64,000 nucleotides of DNA from JAEUKH01 sp964447205 (GCA_964447205.1 CAYUSB010000011.1:62001-126000), one strand, 5' to 3'. Counted from the first letter of the stretch, positions 42,516-52,000 are shown. Program-made: numbers and translations. The notes: generated by a model not told the origin, from the sequence alone.

Positions 42516-43044
42516 TCACCGCCTGCGGGAGTCCGTCGCGTCGTGCGCCGCAGCCACACGGTGCGCGTGAAACCGCGCGATGCCCTCCGCGACCCGCTCC
42601 GGCTGGTCGAGCGGAACAAGCAGTCCGGCCCGGTCGAGCACCTCCACCTGCGCGTCGGCGAGCGCCCCGGCCAGGCGGTGGGCCAACGAGAGGGGGAAGA
42701 AACGATCGTCCTTCGACCATAGGAGGAGGGTCGGCCCGGGAAAGTCCTTCAGGCGCTCCGCCGCCCCGAGGGTCACGGCGGGTCCGGCGCCCCGCAGGAT
42801 GGCCTGGATGTCCCGGCGGATCTCGGGGTGCTCCGCCGCGGGCTCGATCCAGGAGCGCAACAGCTCGGGGTCGAGGCGGCGGTAGGTGAGGCCCCCGTAG
42901 CCCCACGGCAGGCGCAACAAAAACGGCATCGCCCGCAGGGCCTTGAACGCGAGCCAGGGCACCCCCGGGATCCGCGGGGCCCAGAGCAGGTAACCAAACA
43001 TCCTGGTAACGAACCGTACCCCGCGAGAGCTCGACGCTGCGCAT
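42516..43044 (-). pseudogene. Alpha/beta-hydrolase with the catalytic core deleted
   Basis: ATG 43044 with an AGGAGG 5 bp upstream starts MRSVELSRGTVRYQD, a typical N-terminus of an epoxide-hydrolase/dehalogenase-type alpha/beta-hydrolase. At 42994-43006 the sequence shifts frame and jumps to the C-terminal half: 'MFGYLLWAPRIPGVPWLAFK', 'FPGPTLLLWSKDDRFFPLSLA' (catalytic Asp) and 'LVPLDQPERVAEGIARF' (the region of the catalytic His, which is not evident). The oxyanion HG and nucleophile G-x-S-x-G segment, about 110 residues, is gone. The gene keeps a perfect ribosome site, so the loss is recent. An intact AraC regulator lies 600 bp away and may have controlled it. Confidence 0.78.
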
Positions 43045-43258
43045 GCGGACCTCCTGTCGGCGCAGGCTCCCGCGGACGGCTCCCCCGCGCAATGACCTCC
43101 GAGGTCATGCGGGTCGCCCCCATCCCCCCGCTAACCCGTGGCGCGCGGAGTCAATCCGACTGGCGCCTGCGGTCCTCGTCAGACCCATGGGGGGACGCGC
43201 ATGTTCTGGGGTGTCGCGGGGGCGAAGCGCGCTCCCCGCACCCCCGGGAGCCGCCACC

Positions 43259-43573
43259 ATGAACGCATCGCCCACCCTGCCCGCCCCCCTCACCGCGCGC
43301 CACGTCGTGCACACCGCCTGCCCCCGCTGCGCCGCCTCCATGCCCGTGACGGGTCCCTCCCTCGGGGCCCGGGCGGGCTGGTATGCCACCTGGGTGTTCC
43401 TCGCCCTGGGCCTCTGCGGGGTGGCGATGACGGGCCTCCTGGTGGTCGTGTTTGGCCCCCTCCTCTTCGTCCTCGGGATCCCCGTCCTCGCGTATCTGGG
43501 CACCCTCTGCGACGCCCGGGCCACCTGCACCCGCTGCGGCAGCTACCTCGCCGACCGCGCTCCCGGGGCTTGA
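43259..43573 (+). CDS. Small two-pass membrane protein with zinc-ribbon Cys pairs
   Basis: The 104-residue product has an N-terminal CPRC pair (HTACPRCAASMPV), two hydrophobic segments ('WYATWVFLALGLCGVAMTGL', 'LLVVVFGPLLFVLGIPVLAYLG') and a C-terminal CTRC pair ('ATCTRCGSYLADRA'). The two pairs could form one zinc ribbon across the hairpin on the cytoplasmic face. ATG 43259 has GGGAG 8 bp upstream. Function unknown. Confidence 0.72.
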   Translation: MNASPTLPAPLTARHVVHTACPRCAASMPVTGPSLGARAGWYATWVFLALGLCGVAMTGLLVVVFGPLLFVLGIPVLAYLGTLCDARATCTRCGSYLADRAPGA

Positions 43574-43631
43574 TCCCGACGGCCCCGTAGCCCACCATCG
43601 GCCTTCTCCGGGAGGCGAGGCAGGGTCATCG

Positions 43632-44663
43632 ATGGGCTGGGAGGAACAGGGTTATGTGTCGGCGCAGATCCTGCGGGCCCTGCTGGGTTTTGTCGCCGGG
43701 CGCCACGGCCTCGACGTCGCGGCCCTCGCGGCAGAGACCGGGGCCCCGGGGGCGATCCTCGACGACCCCGACGGGCGGGTTCCGTTGCCGGTGATGGTGC
43801 GCGCGTGGGAGATGCTTCCCCAACGCTGCGGCGACGACGACCTGGGGCTTCACCTCGCCGAGGCCGTCCATCCCGGGGCCATCACGGTGGTGGGATACCT
43901 GGTGTGTACGGCCCCCACGGTGGGCGAGGGCTGGCGCAGGGCCCTACGCTTCGAGCGCCTCGTGCAGGAGGCCACCCACACCCACATCGAGCACACCCCC
44001 AACGCCCTGCGGCTCGTCCAGCGCAACGACGACCCCTCCCTGGAGACACCCCGCCACGCCGCCGAGTTTGGCTTCGCCGCGGGGCTCCTCTACGCGCGGA
44101 GGGCCTCGGGGCAGCCGATCGTTCCGCGGGCGGTGCGCTTCGCCCACAGGGCTCCCCGGAGCGACGCCGAGCACCGCCGGGTGTTTGGGGTCGCCCCCCG
44201 CTTCGGCTGCGGCGAGACCGTGATCGAGTTTGACCCCGCCGTCGCCGACCTGCCCCTCCTCACCGCCGACCCCGACCTGTTTCGGATGCTCGAAGCCCAG
44301 GCCGACACCCTCCTCCGGCGCCACGCCCCCGCCCCGGGGTTTGTCCCCGCCGTGGTGACCGAGGTCGAGTCCCTGCTGCCCAGCGGCGACTACTCCCTGC
44401 CCCGCGTGGCCCGGGCCCTGGGCCTGTCTCGCCGCACCCTCCAGCGCCGCCTCGCCGACGCGGGGGTGACCCTCCACGGCCTCGCCGACGACGCCCGGCG
44501 GCGCATCGCCCTGCAGCTCCTCGGCGACCCCCGCACCCCCATCGCCGCGGTGGCCCTCGCGACGGGCTTCAGCGAAGCCAGCGCCTTCCACCGGGCCTTC
44601 GTGCGCTGGACGGGCCAGAGCCCCGGGGCCTGGCGACGCGCCCCGTCGAGCGCCACACGCTGA
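43632..44663 (+). CDS. AraC-family transcriptional regulator (OruR/PF12625 type)
   Basis: The 343-residue product has the N-terminal ligand-sensing domain ('SAQILRALLGFVAGRHGLD', 'DDLGLHLAEAVHPGAITVVGYLV') and a complete C-terminal AraC DNA-binding domain with two helix-turn-helices ('YSLPRVARALGLSRRTLQRRL', 'PIAAVALATGFSEASAFHRAF', 'RWTGQSPGAWRR'). Such regulators often control neighbouring catabolic or hydrolase genes. The divergent alpha/beta-hydrolase pseudogene upstream is a candidate former target. Start ATG 43632. It serves as the intact reference for the deleted homologue at 25663. Confidence 0.9.
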   Translation: MGWEEQGYVSAQILRALLGFVAGRHGLDVAALAAETGAPGAILDDPDGRVPLPVMVRAWEMLPQRCGDDDLGLHLAEAVHPGAITVVGYLVCTAPTVGEGWRRALRFERLVQEATHTHIEHTPNALRLVQRNDDPSLETPRHAAEFGFAAGLLYARRASGQPIVPRAVRFAHRAPRSDAEHRRVFGVAPRFGCGETVIEFDPAVADLPLLTADPDLFRMLEAQADTLLRRHAPAPGFVPAVVTEVESLLPSGDYSLPRVARALGLSRRTLQRRLADAGVTLHGLADDARRRIALQLLGDPRTPIAAVALATGFSEASAFHRAFVRWTGQSPGAWRRAPSSATR

Positions 44664-44695
44664 CACCGCGACCCGAGCGCCCCCGCACCCCAACG

Positions 44696-45139
44696 ATGTC
44701 CACCCCGACCCGACAGAGCCTGCTCGCACAACTCGGCGACCTGCGGAGCGCGCTCCGGCACCACCTCGTCCGGGAGGCGCCCACCGCGTACCCCCACCTC
44801 TGGCCCGAGCCCCGCGACTTTCTCGCCTGCTGGGGGCGCACGCCCGCGATGGCCTTCTCGGACTTCGAGGCTACGGGGAGCCTGCAGGCCACCGAAGCCA
44901 TGGTGCTGGCCGAGCTGTCGCTCCGTGACCTCCACGACGACTCGGGGGACAACGACCGCGACGTCCAGGTGGCCGTCGTCCGCGTCGCCGAGGGCGACCT
45001 GTGGCTGGTGGTCGACCTGTGGCGCGATCCCGAGACCGACGAAGCCCGCGCCGATCCCGGGGTCTTGCGTCGCCTGTGCGCGGCCTGCACGACGGCGCCG
45101 CAGCGGGTGGTGCCGACGTACGTGCTCGGCCACGGTTGA
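44696..45139 (+). CDS. Hypothetical protein
   Basis: The 147-residue soluble product has no signal peptide or membrane segment: 'SLLAQLGDLRSALRHHLVRE', 'FLACWGRTPAMAFSDFEATG' and an acidic middle 'HDDSGDNDRDVQVAVVRVAE'. I do not recognise it. Start ATG 44696, 32 bp after the AraC stop; possible co-transcription. Confidence 0.6.
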   Translation: MSTPTRQSLLAQLGDLRSALRHHLVREAPTAYPHLWPEPRDFLACWGRTPAMAFSDFEATGSLQATEAMVLAELSLRDLHDDSGDNDRDVQVAVVRVAEGDLWLVVDLWRDPETDEARADPGVLRRLCAACTTAPQRVVPTYVLGHG

Positions 45140-45179
45140 TCCCCTCCCCCACGACCGCCTCCACCGACACGCGGTCGGA

Positions 45180-46322
45180 TCAGCGCGGGCGATCGAGCCG
45201 CGTCGACATCGTGGCCCGACCCCCCGTCGCGCGCTCGAACGAGTACAACGACGGGTGGGGGGTGTCGTTGCCGAAGATGGACGCCCATCGCTCCAGGGCG
45301 TCGAGCCGGGCCGCGGGCACGGGGGCCGCGGAGAAGAGCACGAAGGCCGCACGAAAGGCCCGCTCCTCGGCCCCCGCAGGGGCGCGGGCTCCGTGGGCCG
45401 CCACGATCTCCCCTACGGAGACGGTATGAAACCCCGTCACCTCGAAGGTCATCCGGCGCGTGGCGCTGTCCGTGGAGGCGTAGTGGGCCCCGTCGAAGAC
45501 GAGGAAGGGTCCGCCCGCCTCCGAGGCGGGCACGAGGCCCATGAGGTACAGCTCGAGGGGGGCGTAGGGCACCGAGTCGCCGCGGTTGGCGTTGGGGCCG
45601 AAGCTGTCGACGGTGACCCGCACGACCCCGTCGGGGTCGGCCACGCAGGCGGGAGGGGTCGCGCCCGCGGGGCTGTTGCAGCGCACCGTGGAGGGATCGA
45701 AGCCCCCGTGCTGGCCGTCGATGCCGGCCACGCCCCAGTGGGCCCCGAAGCTCTGGTCGCGGTCGCGGCCGAAGCCGAAGTTGGGGCTGAGAAACATCGA
45801 CCAGTAGTGCAGGGTCTCGTGCAGGGTCGGGCCGTTGCCCACCGTGGTGAGGCTGTGCCCCACGGCGCCACGGAGCCGCGTCGCGGACATGGGGTAGCCG
45901 GGTTTGAGGACCGCCCGCGTGATGCCCGTGCCCCCGATCACGGGTCGACGCACGGGGGTAAACCGCGCCGACGCCGTGGCGTTGCTCACGGGCCCGTCGC
46001 TGAACACATAGAGGAAGTCGTACCGGTCGGCGAAGTACCGAGAGAAGACCTCGGCCCCGCGGTACAGCTCCGGGGTCTGGCCGCGGACGTACCGCACGAT
46101 CTCCTCGGCGGCCTCGGGGTCGACGATGTTGACCGCGTGGTCGCGCAGCTGGAGCCCCGGCGGGGTGGGGGCGTCCTCGGAGGCGGCGTCGAGGGCGTCG
46201 GTCGGGGCCGAGGCGTCGGAGTTGGGGGCGGTCTCGTCGCTGCATCCCGTGGCGACAAACCACAGGGAGAGCAGGGCGGCGGGCCACGGGGCGGGGATCT
46301 TCCATGCACGACGCCGGGACAT
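45180..46322 (-). CDS. Zincin-like secreted lipoprotein with HExxH motif
   Basis: The 380-residue product has a signal (ALLSLWFVATGC) and an Asp/Ala/Pro linker to about residue 60. A domain follows with 'YDFLYVFSDGPVSNATA', 'GNGPTLHETLHYWSMFL' (HETLH, an HExxH zinc motif), 'GAHWGVAGIDGQHGGFD' and 'YAPLELYLMGLVPASEAG'. The last block recurs in secreted myxobacterial putative metalloproteases. The third zinc ligand is not certain; His in 'GAHWG' is a candidate. ATG 46322 is chosen for the signal peptide; an in-frame GTG lies 30 bp upstream. Confidence 0.72.
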   Translation of the reverse strand: MSRRRAWKIPAPWPAALLSLWFVATGCSDETAPNSDASAPTDALDAASEDAPTPPGLQLRDHAVNIVDPEAAEEIVRYVRGQTPELYRGAEVFSRYFADRYDFLYVFSDGPVSNATASARFTPVRRPVIGGTGITRAVLKPGYPMSATRLRGAVGHSLTTVGNGPTLHETLHYWSMFLSPNFGFGRDRDQSFGAHWGVAGIDGQHGGFDPSTVRCNSPAGATPPACVADPDGVVRVTVDSFGPNANRGDSVPYAPLELYLMGLVPASEAGGPFLVFDGAHYASTDSATRRMTFEVTGFHTVSVGEIVAAHGARAPAGAEERAFRAAFVLFSAAPVPAARLDALERWASIFGNDTPHPSLYSFERATGGRATMSTRLDRPR

Positions 46323-46557
46323 CGCCCGCGAGGGTACCATCCCCCGGCCCACCGCGTCGGCTCAGGAGCCTCCGAATACCAGACACGCGTCGCCGAACTG
46401 ATGCCCGAGGTGGCAGGCTGGTCGGTGGTGATGCTCGAACCCGTGGGGTAGCGCTCCGCGAGCGGCCCGACGGCGGGGCCCGATCCTGCCGCAGGGGGAA
46501 CAACCCCGGCCGCATTGGTGCGTGAAGCGCACAGGGCGCGCGAACGTATGCTTCCCT

Positions 46558-47220
46558 ATGCGCCCCATTGCCCTCCTGCTCGCCGTCGCCCTGGGTTGTG
46601 TCACCACAAGCCGCGAGGCGACCGCGTGGCCCCGTGTGCCCGCGCAGGTTGTGACGGTTCCGGGCTGCGACACGTGCGGGGTGTTGTTGGCCCCGTACCG
46701 CGTCACCGTGCCCGACGAGCCGCCCGCCGAGCCGCCCGCCGAGCCGTCGGCCCCGCCCGCCGCGGCCCCCGACGAGCCCATGGGGATGCTCCACGCGGCC
46801 ATTCCGCAGGCGTCCCCCGGGCCGCGGCGCGTCCTGGAGGTGATGCGGCAGATGCTCGACGAGGGGGTGGTGGTGCGGGGCTCGTGCAACCGCTGGGTCG
46901 AGGAGGTCTTTCGCCGCGCAGGGGGCCGGGCCCGCACCGTGTACTCCGCCAGCCGAAGCGCGTCCTTCACCGACACCACACGGCTCCGTCCGGGCGACTG
47001 GGTGCACTTCATCAACCACTCGTACGGGGGTGGCACGCACAGCGCCGTCTTCGTCGGCTGGACCGACGAGGCCCACCGCACCGCCATGACCGCGAGTTAC
47101 CCCGGCGAGAACCGCGACGCCCCCGGGCGCTTCCGTGACTACGACCTCTCCAACCTCTACCGCATCGTGCGCCTCGACGACGCCGTGCCCCGCCCCGCGA
47201 CGGTCGCCCGTCGACGCTGA
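46558..47220 (+). CDS. NlpC/P60-like lipoprotein
   Basis: The 220-residue product starts MRPIALLLAVALGC (lipoprotein signal). It has a Pro/Glu/Ala spacer ('PDEPPAEPPAEPSAPP') and a C-terminal domain with 'VVRGSCNRWVEEVFRRAGG' (Cys nucleophile followed by a W-V-x-x-V/F pattern) and 'LRPGDWVHFINHSYGGGTHSAVFVGW' (catalytic-type His). This matches NlpC/P60 or CHAP cysteine peptidases that cut peptidoglycan stem peptides. An upstream in-frame ATG at 46522 would spoil the signal, so 46558 is preferred. Confidence 0.72.
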   Translation: MRPIALLLAVALGCVTTSREATAWPRVPAQVVTVPGCDTCGVLLAPYRVTVPDEPPAEPPAEPSAPPAAAPDEPMGMLHAAIPQASPGPRRVLEVMRQMLDEGVVVRGSCNRWVEEVFRRAGGRARTVYSASRSASFTDTTRLRPGDWVHFINHSYGGGTHSAVFVGWTDEAHRTAMTASYPGENRDAPGRFRDYDLSNLYRIVRLDDAVPRPATVARRR

Positions 47221-47445
47221 GGTCTCCGCGACGACCCCCGTCGGACACAATCGCCCCGACCGGCGCGCCGCCGACCGGCTCTATCTTCTGGCCGACGGGG
47301 CGCTCTACGCCCGCACCGCGGGAGCCGCCTGGGTGCCCGTGATCGCACGCGCGGAGAGCCTCACGGCCTCGGTCTCGAGCCTGGTCTCGGTGCCCCTGCT
47401 GGTCCACCGCGGCCACCTCTGGGCGGCCTCGTCGCGCACGGGCGA

Positions 47446-48058
47446 GGTCTTCTGTTCTGCACGCTGGTCGTCGCCCTGATCGTGCTCGCGCGCTGCATGG
47501 TGCGGGTGGGTCCCCACGAGGCGCTGGTGGTCAACACCCCCCGCGGGGCCCGCGTGCACTTCGACAACACCCTGGTGATGCCCCTCGTGCATCACGCCGC
47601 GCGCTTCGACCTCACCCCCCAGACCGTGGTGATCGAACACGCGGGCAAGGAAGGGCTTGTGTGCCGCGATGGCATCCGCGCCGACCTCCGCGCGGCCTTT
47701 CGGGTGAGCGTGCCCCGCACCACCGAGAGCGTCTTGTTGTTCGCGCAGAATCTCGGCCCCAGACGGGCGGGCGACCCGGAGACCCTGACCGCCCTCTTCG
47801 CCGCGAAATTCTCCGACGCGCTCAAGACCGCGGCGCGGCAGCTCGACTTCGTGGAGCTGGTCGATCATCGCGACCGCTTCCGAGACGAGGTGATGCGCGG
47901 CATCGGGGCCGACCTCCATGGGTTTCACCTCGACGACCTCGTCCTCCAGCATCTGGAGCAGACCCCCGGTGCACATGCTCGAGCCGAACAACCTCCTCGA
48001 CGCCCAGCGTGAGGCGAAGGTAGAAGCGTTGTCCGTGGCACGCCAGCGCGGGTCGTGA
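47446..48058 (+). pseudogene. Flotillin/SPFH-family gene, truncated and frame-shifted
   Basis: An N-terminal membrane segment ('GLLFCTLVVALIVLARC') leads into an SPFH domain: 'MVRVGPHEALVVNTPRGARV', 'HAGKEGLVCRDGIRADLRAAFRVSV' and 'FHLDDLVLQHLEQTP'. After the CCCCC run at 47962-47970, a +1 shift is needed to read 'VHMLEPNNLLDAQREAKVEA', the conserved flotillin continuation. It then stops at 48056 with the coiled-coil half missing (full flotillins about 450-550 residues). There is no ATG/GTG before the membrane segment either. GTG 47482 could start only a 176-residue piece. Flotillins organise membrane microdomains; this copy is unlikely to do so. Confidence 0.65.
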
Positions 48059-48133
48059 CGGAGAGGCGATGCTCCGCGGCCGCTCCTCGTTGGAGCGCGA
48101 GTCCGCCGCCCGCCGTAGTACGATGCACGCCCC

Positions 48134-49258
48134 GTGCGTCGACGCCTCCTCACTCCGGGCCCGTGTTGGGCGCTCCTGGCCCTGCTCGGATGCAGTCGAA
48201 GCGTACGCGGAGACGACCCCCGCATTCGTTACGAAGGCCGGGTCCTTCGCGCCGCCGACGGCTCCGTCCGGCTCGGGTGGCCTCGGACCGCGATGCACCT
48301 GCGCTTCCGCGGCAAGGCCCTGACCCTACGCGTTGAAGAAGAGGGACACCCCCGGCCCGATCCGCAGCCCGACGTGATCGAGGTGCGGGTCGACGATGCC
48401 CCGGCCCGGCGCGTGACGCTCGTCCCCGGCATGCACGAGCTCGTCCTGGCCCAGGGGCTTCGTGCGACCGAACACCGCCTCACCGTCACCAAGCTCACCG
48501 AGGGCGAGGCGGGCACCCTGCGCGTGCAGGGGCTCCGTCTGGACGACGGGGGGGCGATCCTCGACCCGGCCCCTCCTCCTCCGCGACGGATGCTCGTGGT
48601 CGGCGACTCCATCTCCGCGGGCTACGGGGTGCGTGGGTCCGACAGCACCTGCCGCGCCGTCTCGGCGATGTGCGACGCCTCCATGGCCTGGCCGAGCCTC
48701 GCCGCCGAGGCCCTGCCCGCCGCCCTGCACCTCGTCGCGTGGTCGGGGCGCGGCCTCACGCGCAACTACGACCCCACCCAGGTCGAGACCCTCCCAGACC
48801 TCGCGACGCGTACGTTGCCCACGCAGGCCCGGCCGCCGTGGCGCGGCGCGGCATGGCCTCCCACTGACATTCTCATCGCTGTGGGGGCCAACGACGTCGC
48901 CCGCCCGGGCTTCGACGACGCTGCCTACGGCCGCGCCCTCTTCACGCTCATCGCTCGCACGCAGGAGCCCGCGACGGCGGCCAACGTGCTCGTGGTGGTG
49001 GGCCCGATGCTCTTCGACGACGCCCCGTATCCAGGAGCCGACTCGCATCGGCGGGTGCTCGCGGCCACCCGTCGGGTGGTGGAAGAACGGCGACGGGCGG
49101 GGTTCGCGCGCACGGCCTGGATCGACCTCGCCCCGGCCCCCCCCGACGAGGGACTGGGATGCGAACAGCACCCCAGCGCCCGCAGCCATCGCCGCATGGC
49201 CGCGGAGGTGGTAGCGCGACTCCGCACGGCGCCCTTCGTCGACCCGACGGCTCCCTGA
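48134..49258 (+). CDS. Secreted SGNH/GDSL esterase, CE2-like
   Basis: The 374-residue lipoprotein has signal 'ALLALLGCS', an N-terminal beta-sandwich (about 30-150, 'MHLRFRGKALTLRVEEEG', 'GMHELVLAQGLRATEHRL') and a C-terminal SGNH domain. It contains block I 'LVVGDSISAGYG' (Ser), block III 'ILIAVGANDVARPG' and block V 'CEQHPSARSHRRMAAEV' (His). This two-domain order matches carbohydrate-esterase family 2 deacetylases of xylan or other acetylated sugars. Start is GTG 48134; no good ribosome site is evident. Confidence 0.82.
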   Translation: MRRRLLTPGPCWALLALLGCSRSVRGDDPRIRYEGRVLRAADGSVRLGWPRTAMHLRFRGKALTLRVEEEGHPRPDPQPDVIEVRVDDAPARRVTLVPGMHELVLAQGLRATEHRLTVTKLTEGEAGTLRVQGLRLDDGGAILDPAPPPPRRMLVVGDSISAGYGVRGSDSTCRAVSAMCDASMAWPSLAAEALPAALHLVAWSGRGLTRNYDPTQVETLPDLATRTLPTQARPPWRGAAWPPTDILIAVGANDVARPGFDDAAYGRALFTLIARTQEPATAANVLVVVGPMLFDDAPYPGADSHRRVLAATRRVVEERRRAGFARTAWIDLAPAPPDEGLGCEQHPSARSHRRMAAEVVARLRTAPFVDPTAP

Positions 49259-49371
49259 TTGAAGCCGCGGGGCGGCGCTCGCCCCGATCTCCAGCGCCGC
49301 TGGTCAGTGCGGTGTCCACTGGCGCGCAGGTCCAGAGAGGTGTCCACTCAGCCGGGCGTGGAGGTGTCGAG

Positions 49372-51201
49372 ATGAGCCGGAGGTACAACGGGTTCGGGCT
49401 CGTGGGGGCGGCGTTGCTCGCCGCGTGCGCCAACGAGGGGTCGGTCGGCGTCGACCCGGGCGGCGTCCGTGACCCCTGGCCTCCTGCCAACGACCTCGGA
49501 GGCGGAGCCCGCGACGGAGGCCCCTCCCCCAGCGATGCGCGCAGCGGGAGCGACACGGGCGGCGCGCCAGGTTGGGACGCCGGGGCTGCCGCGCACGACG
49601 TCGTGCCCTGGGTCACCGTCGACGGGGCCACCACCGGCGGCAACCCGCGGGAGCGCTGCGACGACGGCCTCGACAACGACGGCAACGGCCGCGTCGACGA
49701 CGAGTGCCCCTGTCTTCCCGGCGAGACCCAGCGGTGTTTTCCGGGCCCACCGGGGCTGGCCGGGCGGGGACCCTGCGTGTGGGGCACCCAACGCTGCGAG
49801 GGCGAGAACGAGTTTGGCCTTTGGGGCGCGTGCATGGACCATGGCGAACCCGGGCGCGAGGTGTGCGACGAGCAGGACAACGACTGCGACGGGCAGGTCG
49901 ACGAGGGCTGCGCGTGCCGCGCGGGGGAGCGTCGCCCGTGTTACTCGGGGCCTGCGCGGACAGGGGGCGTCGGGATCTGCCGCCCGGGCATGCAGCCCTG
50001 CGTGACCGACGACCACGGCGCGGCCACCTGGGGTCGCTGCGAAGGAGAGACCCTGCCGCGGCTGGAGGCCTGCGATGGCATCGACAACGACTGCGACGGG
50101 CGCGTCGACGAGACCTGCGCGTGCCCCCCGGGGCAGACGCGGCTCTGTTACGAGGGGCCGATGGGGACCTCGGCCACGGGCACGTGCCGCGTGGGCACCC
50201 AACGATGTGTGCCGGGGCTGGTGATCGGGTCGCGTTGGGGTGCGTGCGAGGGACAGATCCTGCCGTCGAGCGAGGACTGCACCGACCGCGTCGACAACGA
50301 CTGCAACGGACGCGTCGATTGCAACGACCCGGCCTGCGCGACCACGGCGGCGTGCAGGCCCTGCATGCCCGGGGGCGAACGTTTTACGCTCTCGACAGCC
50401 CCTGCCGACGTGCTCTTCGTGGTCGACCGCTCGGGCTCGATGACCCTCCCCACGCTCGACAACTCCACCCGGTGGAACGCCCTCGTGTCGGCCGTGCGGG
50501 CGGTGCTCCCGCCGCTCGATGCGTCGCTCTCCATGGGGCTGATCGTGTACCCCGACCCCGACCAGTGCGCGGTCCCGTCGACGCCGACGGTTCCGCTGTC
50601 GCCCATGGCGGCGGGGCGCATCGCGGCGGCCCTGAGCCAACGGGGGCCGTACCGTTCGGCCCTGACGCCGACGTACTCGGCCCTGCTGGCGGCCGAGGCC
50701 CACCTGCGGGCGACACCCTCGACCCGGCGGCGCTTCATCGTGCTGGCCACCGACGGGGCCCCCAACTGTGGCGTCGGGGTCGGGCCCGTGGTCGGTCTCC
50801 TCGCACGCATCCGAACCCTCTACGGGGTCGACACATTCATCCTGGGGATCCCCGGGGCCGACCTGTCGCTCTACCCGTCGCTCAACACCATGGCCGAGGC
50901 CGGGGGGCGCGCACGCACAGGGGCGATACGGTTCTACGAGGCGGGTTCGACGGCGCAGTTGGAGTCCCAACTCCGCGCCATCACCTCGGCCACACGGAGC
51001 TGCACCTGGCGCTTCAACACCGCCCCGTCACGCCCCGACCAGGTCCTGGTGCAGTTTGATGGCCGCCTGGTTCCGCGCAACGGCACCGACGGCTGGGTCT
51101 ACACCGACGGAACCCATCGGGAGATCCGGTTCAACGGCCTGTCCTGCGGGCAGCTCAGCGGCGGCGGGGTGCGCACCGTGACCGCCAGCTTCAACTGCTG
51201 A
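49372..51201 (+). CDS. VWA-domain lipoprotein with MopE-like Asp/Asn repeats
   Basis: The 609-residue product has signal 'LVGAALLAACA' and an acidic linker. Five repeats follow containing 'RCDDGLDNDGNGRVDDEC', 'CDEQDNDCDGQVDEGC', 'CDGIDNDCDGRVDETC' and the like, the calcium-loop-like module of MopE/putative-binding proteins. Each is followed by 'GxxRxCYxGPxxTxGxGxC'. A C-terminal VWA domain follows with MIDAS 'DVLFVVDRSGSMTLP' (D-x-S-x-S) and 'FIVLATDGAPNCG'. It should be a surface metal-dependent adhesin. ATG 49372 has GGAGGTG upstream. Confidence 0.88.
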   Translation: MSRRYNGFGLVGAALLAACANEGSVGVDPGGVRDPWPPANDLGGGARDGGPSPSDARSGSDTGGAPGWDAGAAAHDVVPWVTVDGATTGGNPRERCDDGLDNDGNGRVDDECPCLPGETQRCFPGPPGLAGRGPCVWGTQRCEGENEFGLWGACMDHGEPGREVCDEQDNDCDGQVDEGCACRAGERRPCYSGPARTGGVGICRPGMQPCVTDDHGAATWGRCEGETLPRLEACDGIDNDCDGRVDETCACPPGQTRLCYEGPMGTSATGTCRVGTQRCVPGLVIGSRWGACEGQILPSSEDCTDRVDNDCNGRVDCNDPACATTAACRPCMPGGERFTLSTAPADVLFVVDRSGSMTLPTLDNSTRWNALVSAVRAVLPPLDASLSMGLIVYPDPDQCAVPSTPTVPLSPMAAGRIAAALSQRGPYRSALTPTYSALLAAEAHLRATPSTRRRFIVLATDGAPNCGVGVGPVVGLLARIRTLYGVDTFILGIPGADLSLYPSLNTMAEAGGRARTGAIRFYEAGSTAQLESQLRAITSATRSCTWRFNTAPSRPDQVLVQFDGRLVPRNGTDGWVYTDGTHREIRFNGLSCGQLSGGGVRTVTASFNC

Positions 51202-51289
51202 CCCTTCCCGGCAGCGCGTGCTGGCCCGCGTGCCAGACCCACGGGTTGACTTCGGCGGGCAGCCCCCCCACACACGCGGGATGGTGGCA

Positions 51290-52000
51290 ATGTACGGTTC
51301 TCCTCGTTCTGCGCGAGTTGGGCACGGGTGGGGTCGACTCCCGCGATGGCTCACAGCCGCGACCGCCCTCGCCATGATGCCCGCCTCGGCCCTGGCGCAA
51401 TCCAGGGACGCCCCGGCCCCGTGGAGCCCGTCGGCGAAGCCGCCCCTGCGGGGCTCGCGTACGGGCGCGGGGGGCTTCCTCCGCGTCGATCAGTTGATGC
51501 TCCCGCGCGGCGAGGTTCACCGCACCCGCGGGGAGATGGGCCTCGTGCTTCGCCCCCTCGACCGCCTCGCGTTCGACATCGGCCTCGGGATGGGGGGCGG
51601 TTCGATGCGGCGCCCCGACAGCCCCGACAGCTTCGTCGACTTTGGCACGACCCTCGACGCGCGGTTTTTCCTCAACCCCTTCCACACCGTGCAGGTGTTC
51701 GTCCTCGGGGGCGTCGGGTTGGGGGCTCTCAGCGCGTCGCTCCGCACTCGCGCGCCGCTTCCGGGCGAAGACTGCCCCAGCGACGCGATGTTCTTCTTCG
51801 ATGTGTCGGCGGGCCTCGGGGCCGAAGTGGCCCTCGGGCGCTCGGCCAGTCTCGTATTGTCTGGGCGGGTCGTGCGCCGCGCGCGTTTCCTCGGCGACCT
51901 CACCTTCACGGCCAGCCGCGTCAACCCGCCCTTCGAAGCCGCCGACCACCTCGTGGGCGCCTCCGTCGGCCTCAGCCTCGTCGGCTACCTCCAGCCCTGA
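51290..52000 (+). CDS. Outer-membrane beta-barrel-like protein
   Basis: The 236-residue product has a signal peptide ending 'MMPASALAQ' and alternating amphipathic strands: 'GGFLRVDQLMLP', 'GEMGLVLRPLDRLAFDIGLG', 'DFGTTLDARFFLNPFHTVQVFVLGGVG', 'AGLGAEVALGRSASLVLSGRVV' and a last strand 'GASVGLSLVGYLQP'. The length and pattern fit an 8-stranded OmpA/OmpW-like barrel. ATG 51290 is chosen (MYGSPRSARVG); ATG 51281 is equally possible. Confidence 0.68.
   Translation: MYGSPRSARVGHGWGRLPRWLTAATALAMMPASALAQSRDAPAPWSPSAKPPLRGSRTGAGGFLRVDQLMLPRGEVHRTRGEMGLVLRPLDRLAFDIGLGMGGGSMRRPDSPDSFVDFGTTLDARFFLNPFHTVQVFVLGGVGLGALSASLRTRAPLPGEDCPSDAMFFFDVSAGLGAEVALGRSASLVLSGRVVRRARFLGDLTFTASRVNPPFEAADHLVGASVGLSLVGYLQP

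Noticed and set aside
47135..47479. Possible small ORF after the NlpC/P60-like gene ('RLYLLADGALYARTAGAAWV')
   Set aside because: The first third overlaps the NlpC gene out of frame, there is no ribosome site, and the end overlaps the flotillin remnant; it may be debris of another gene.
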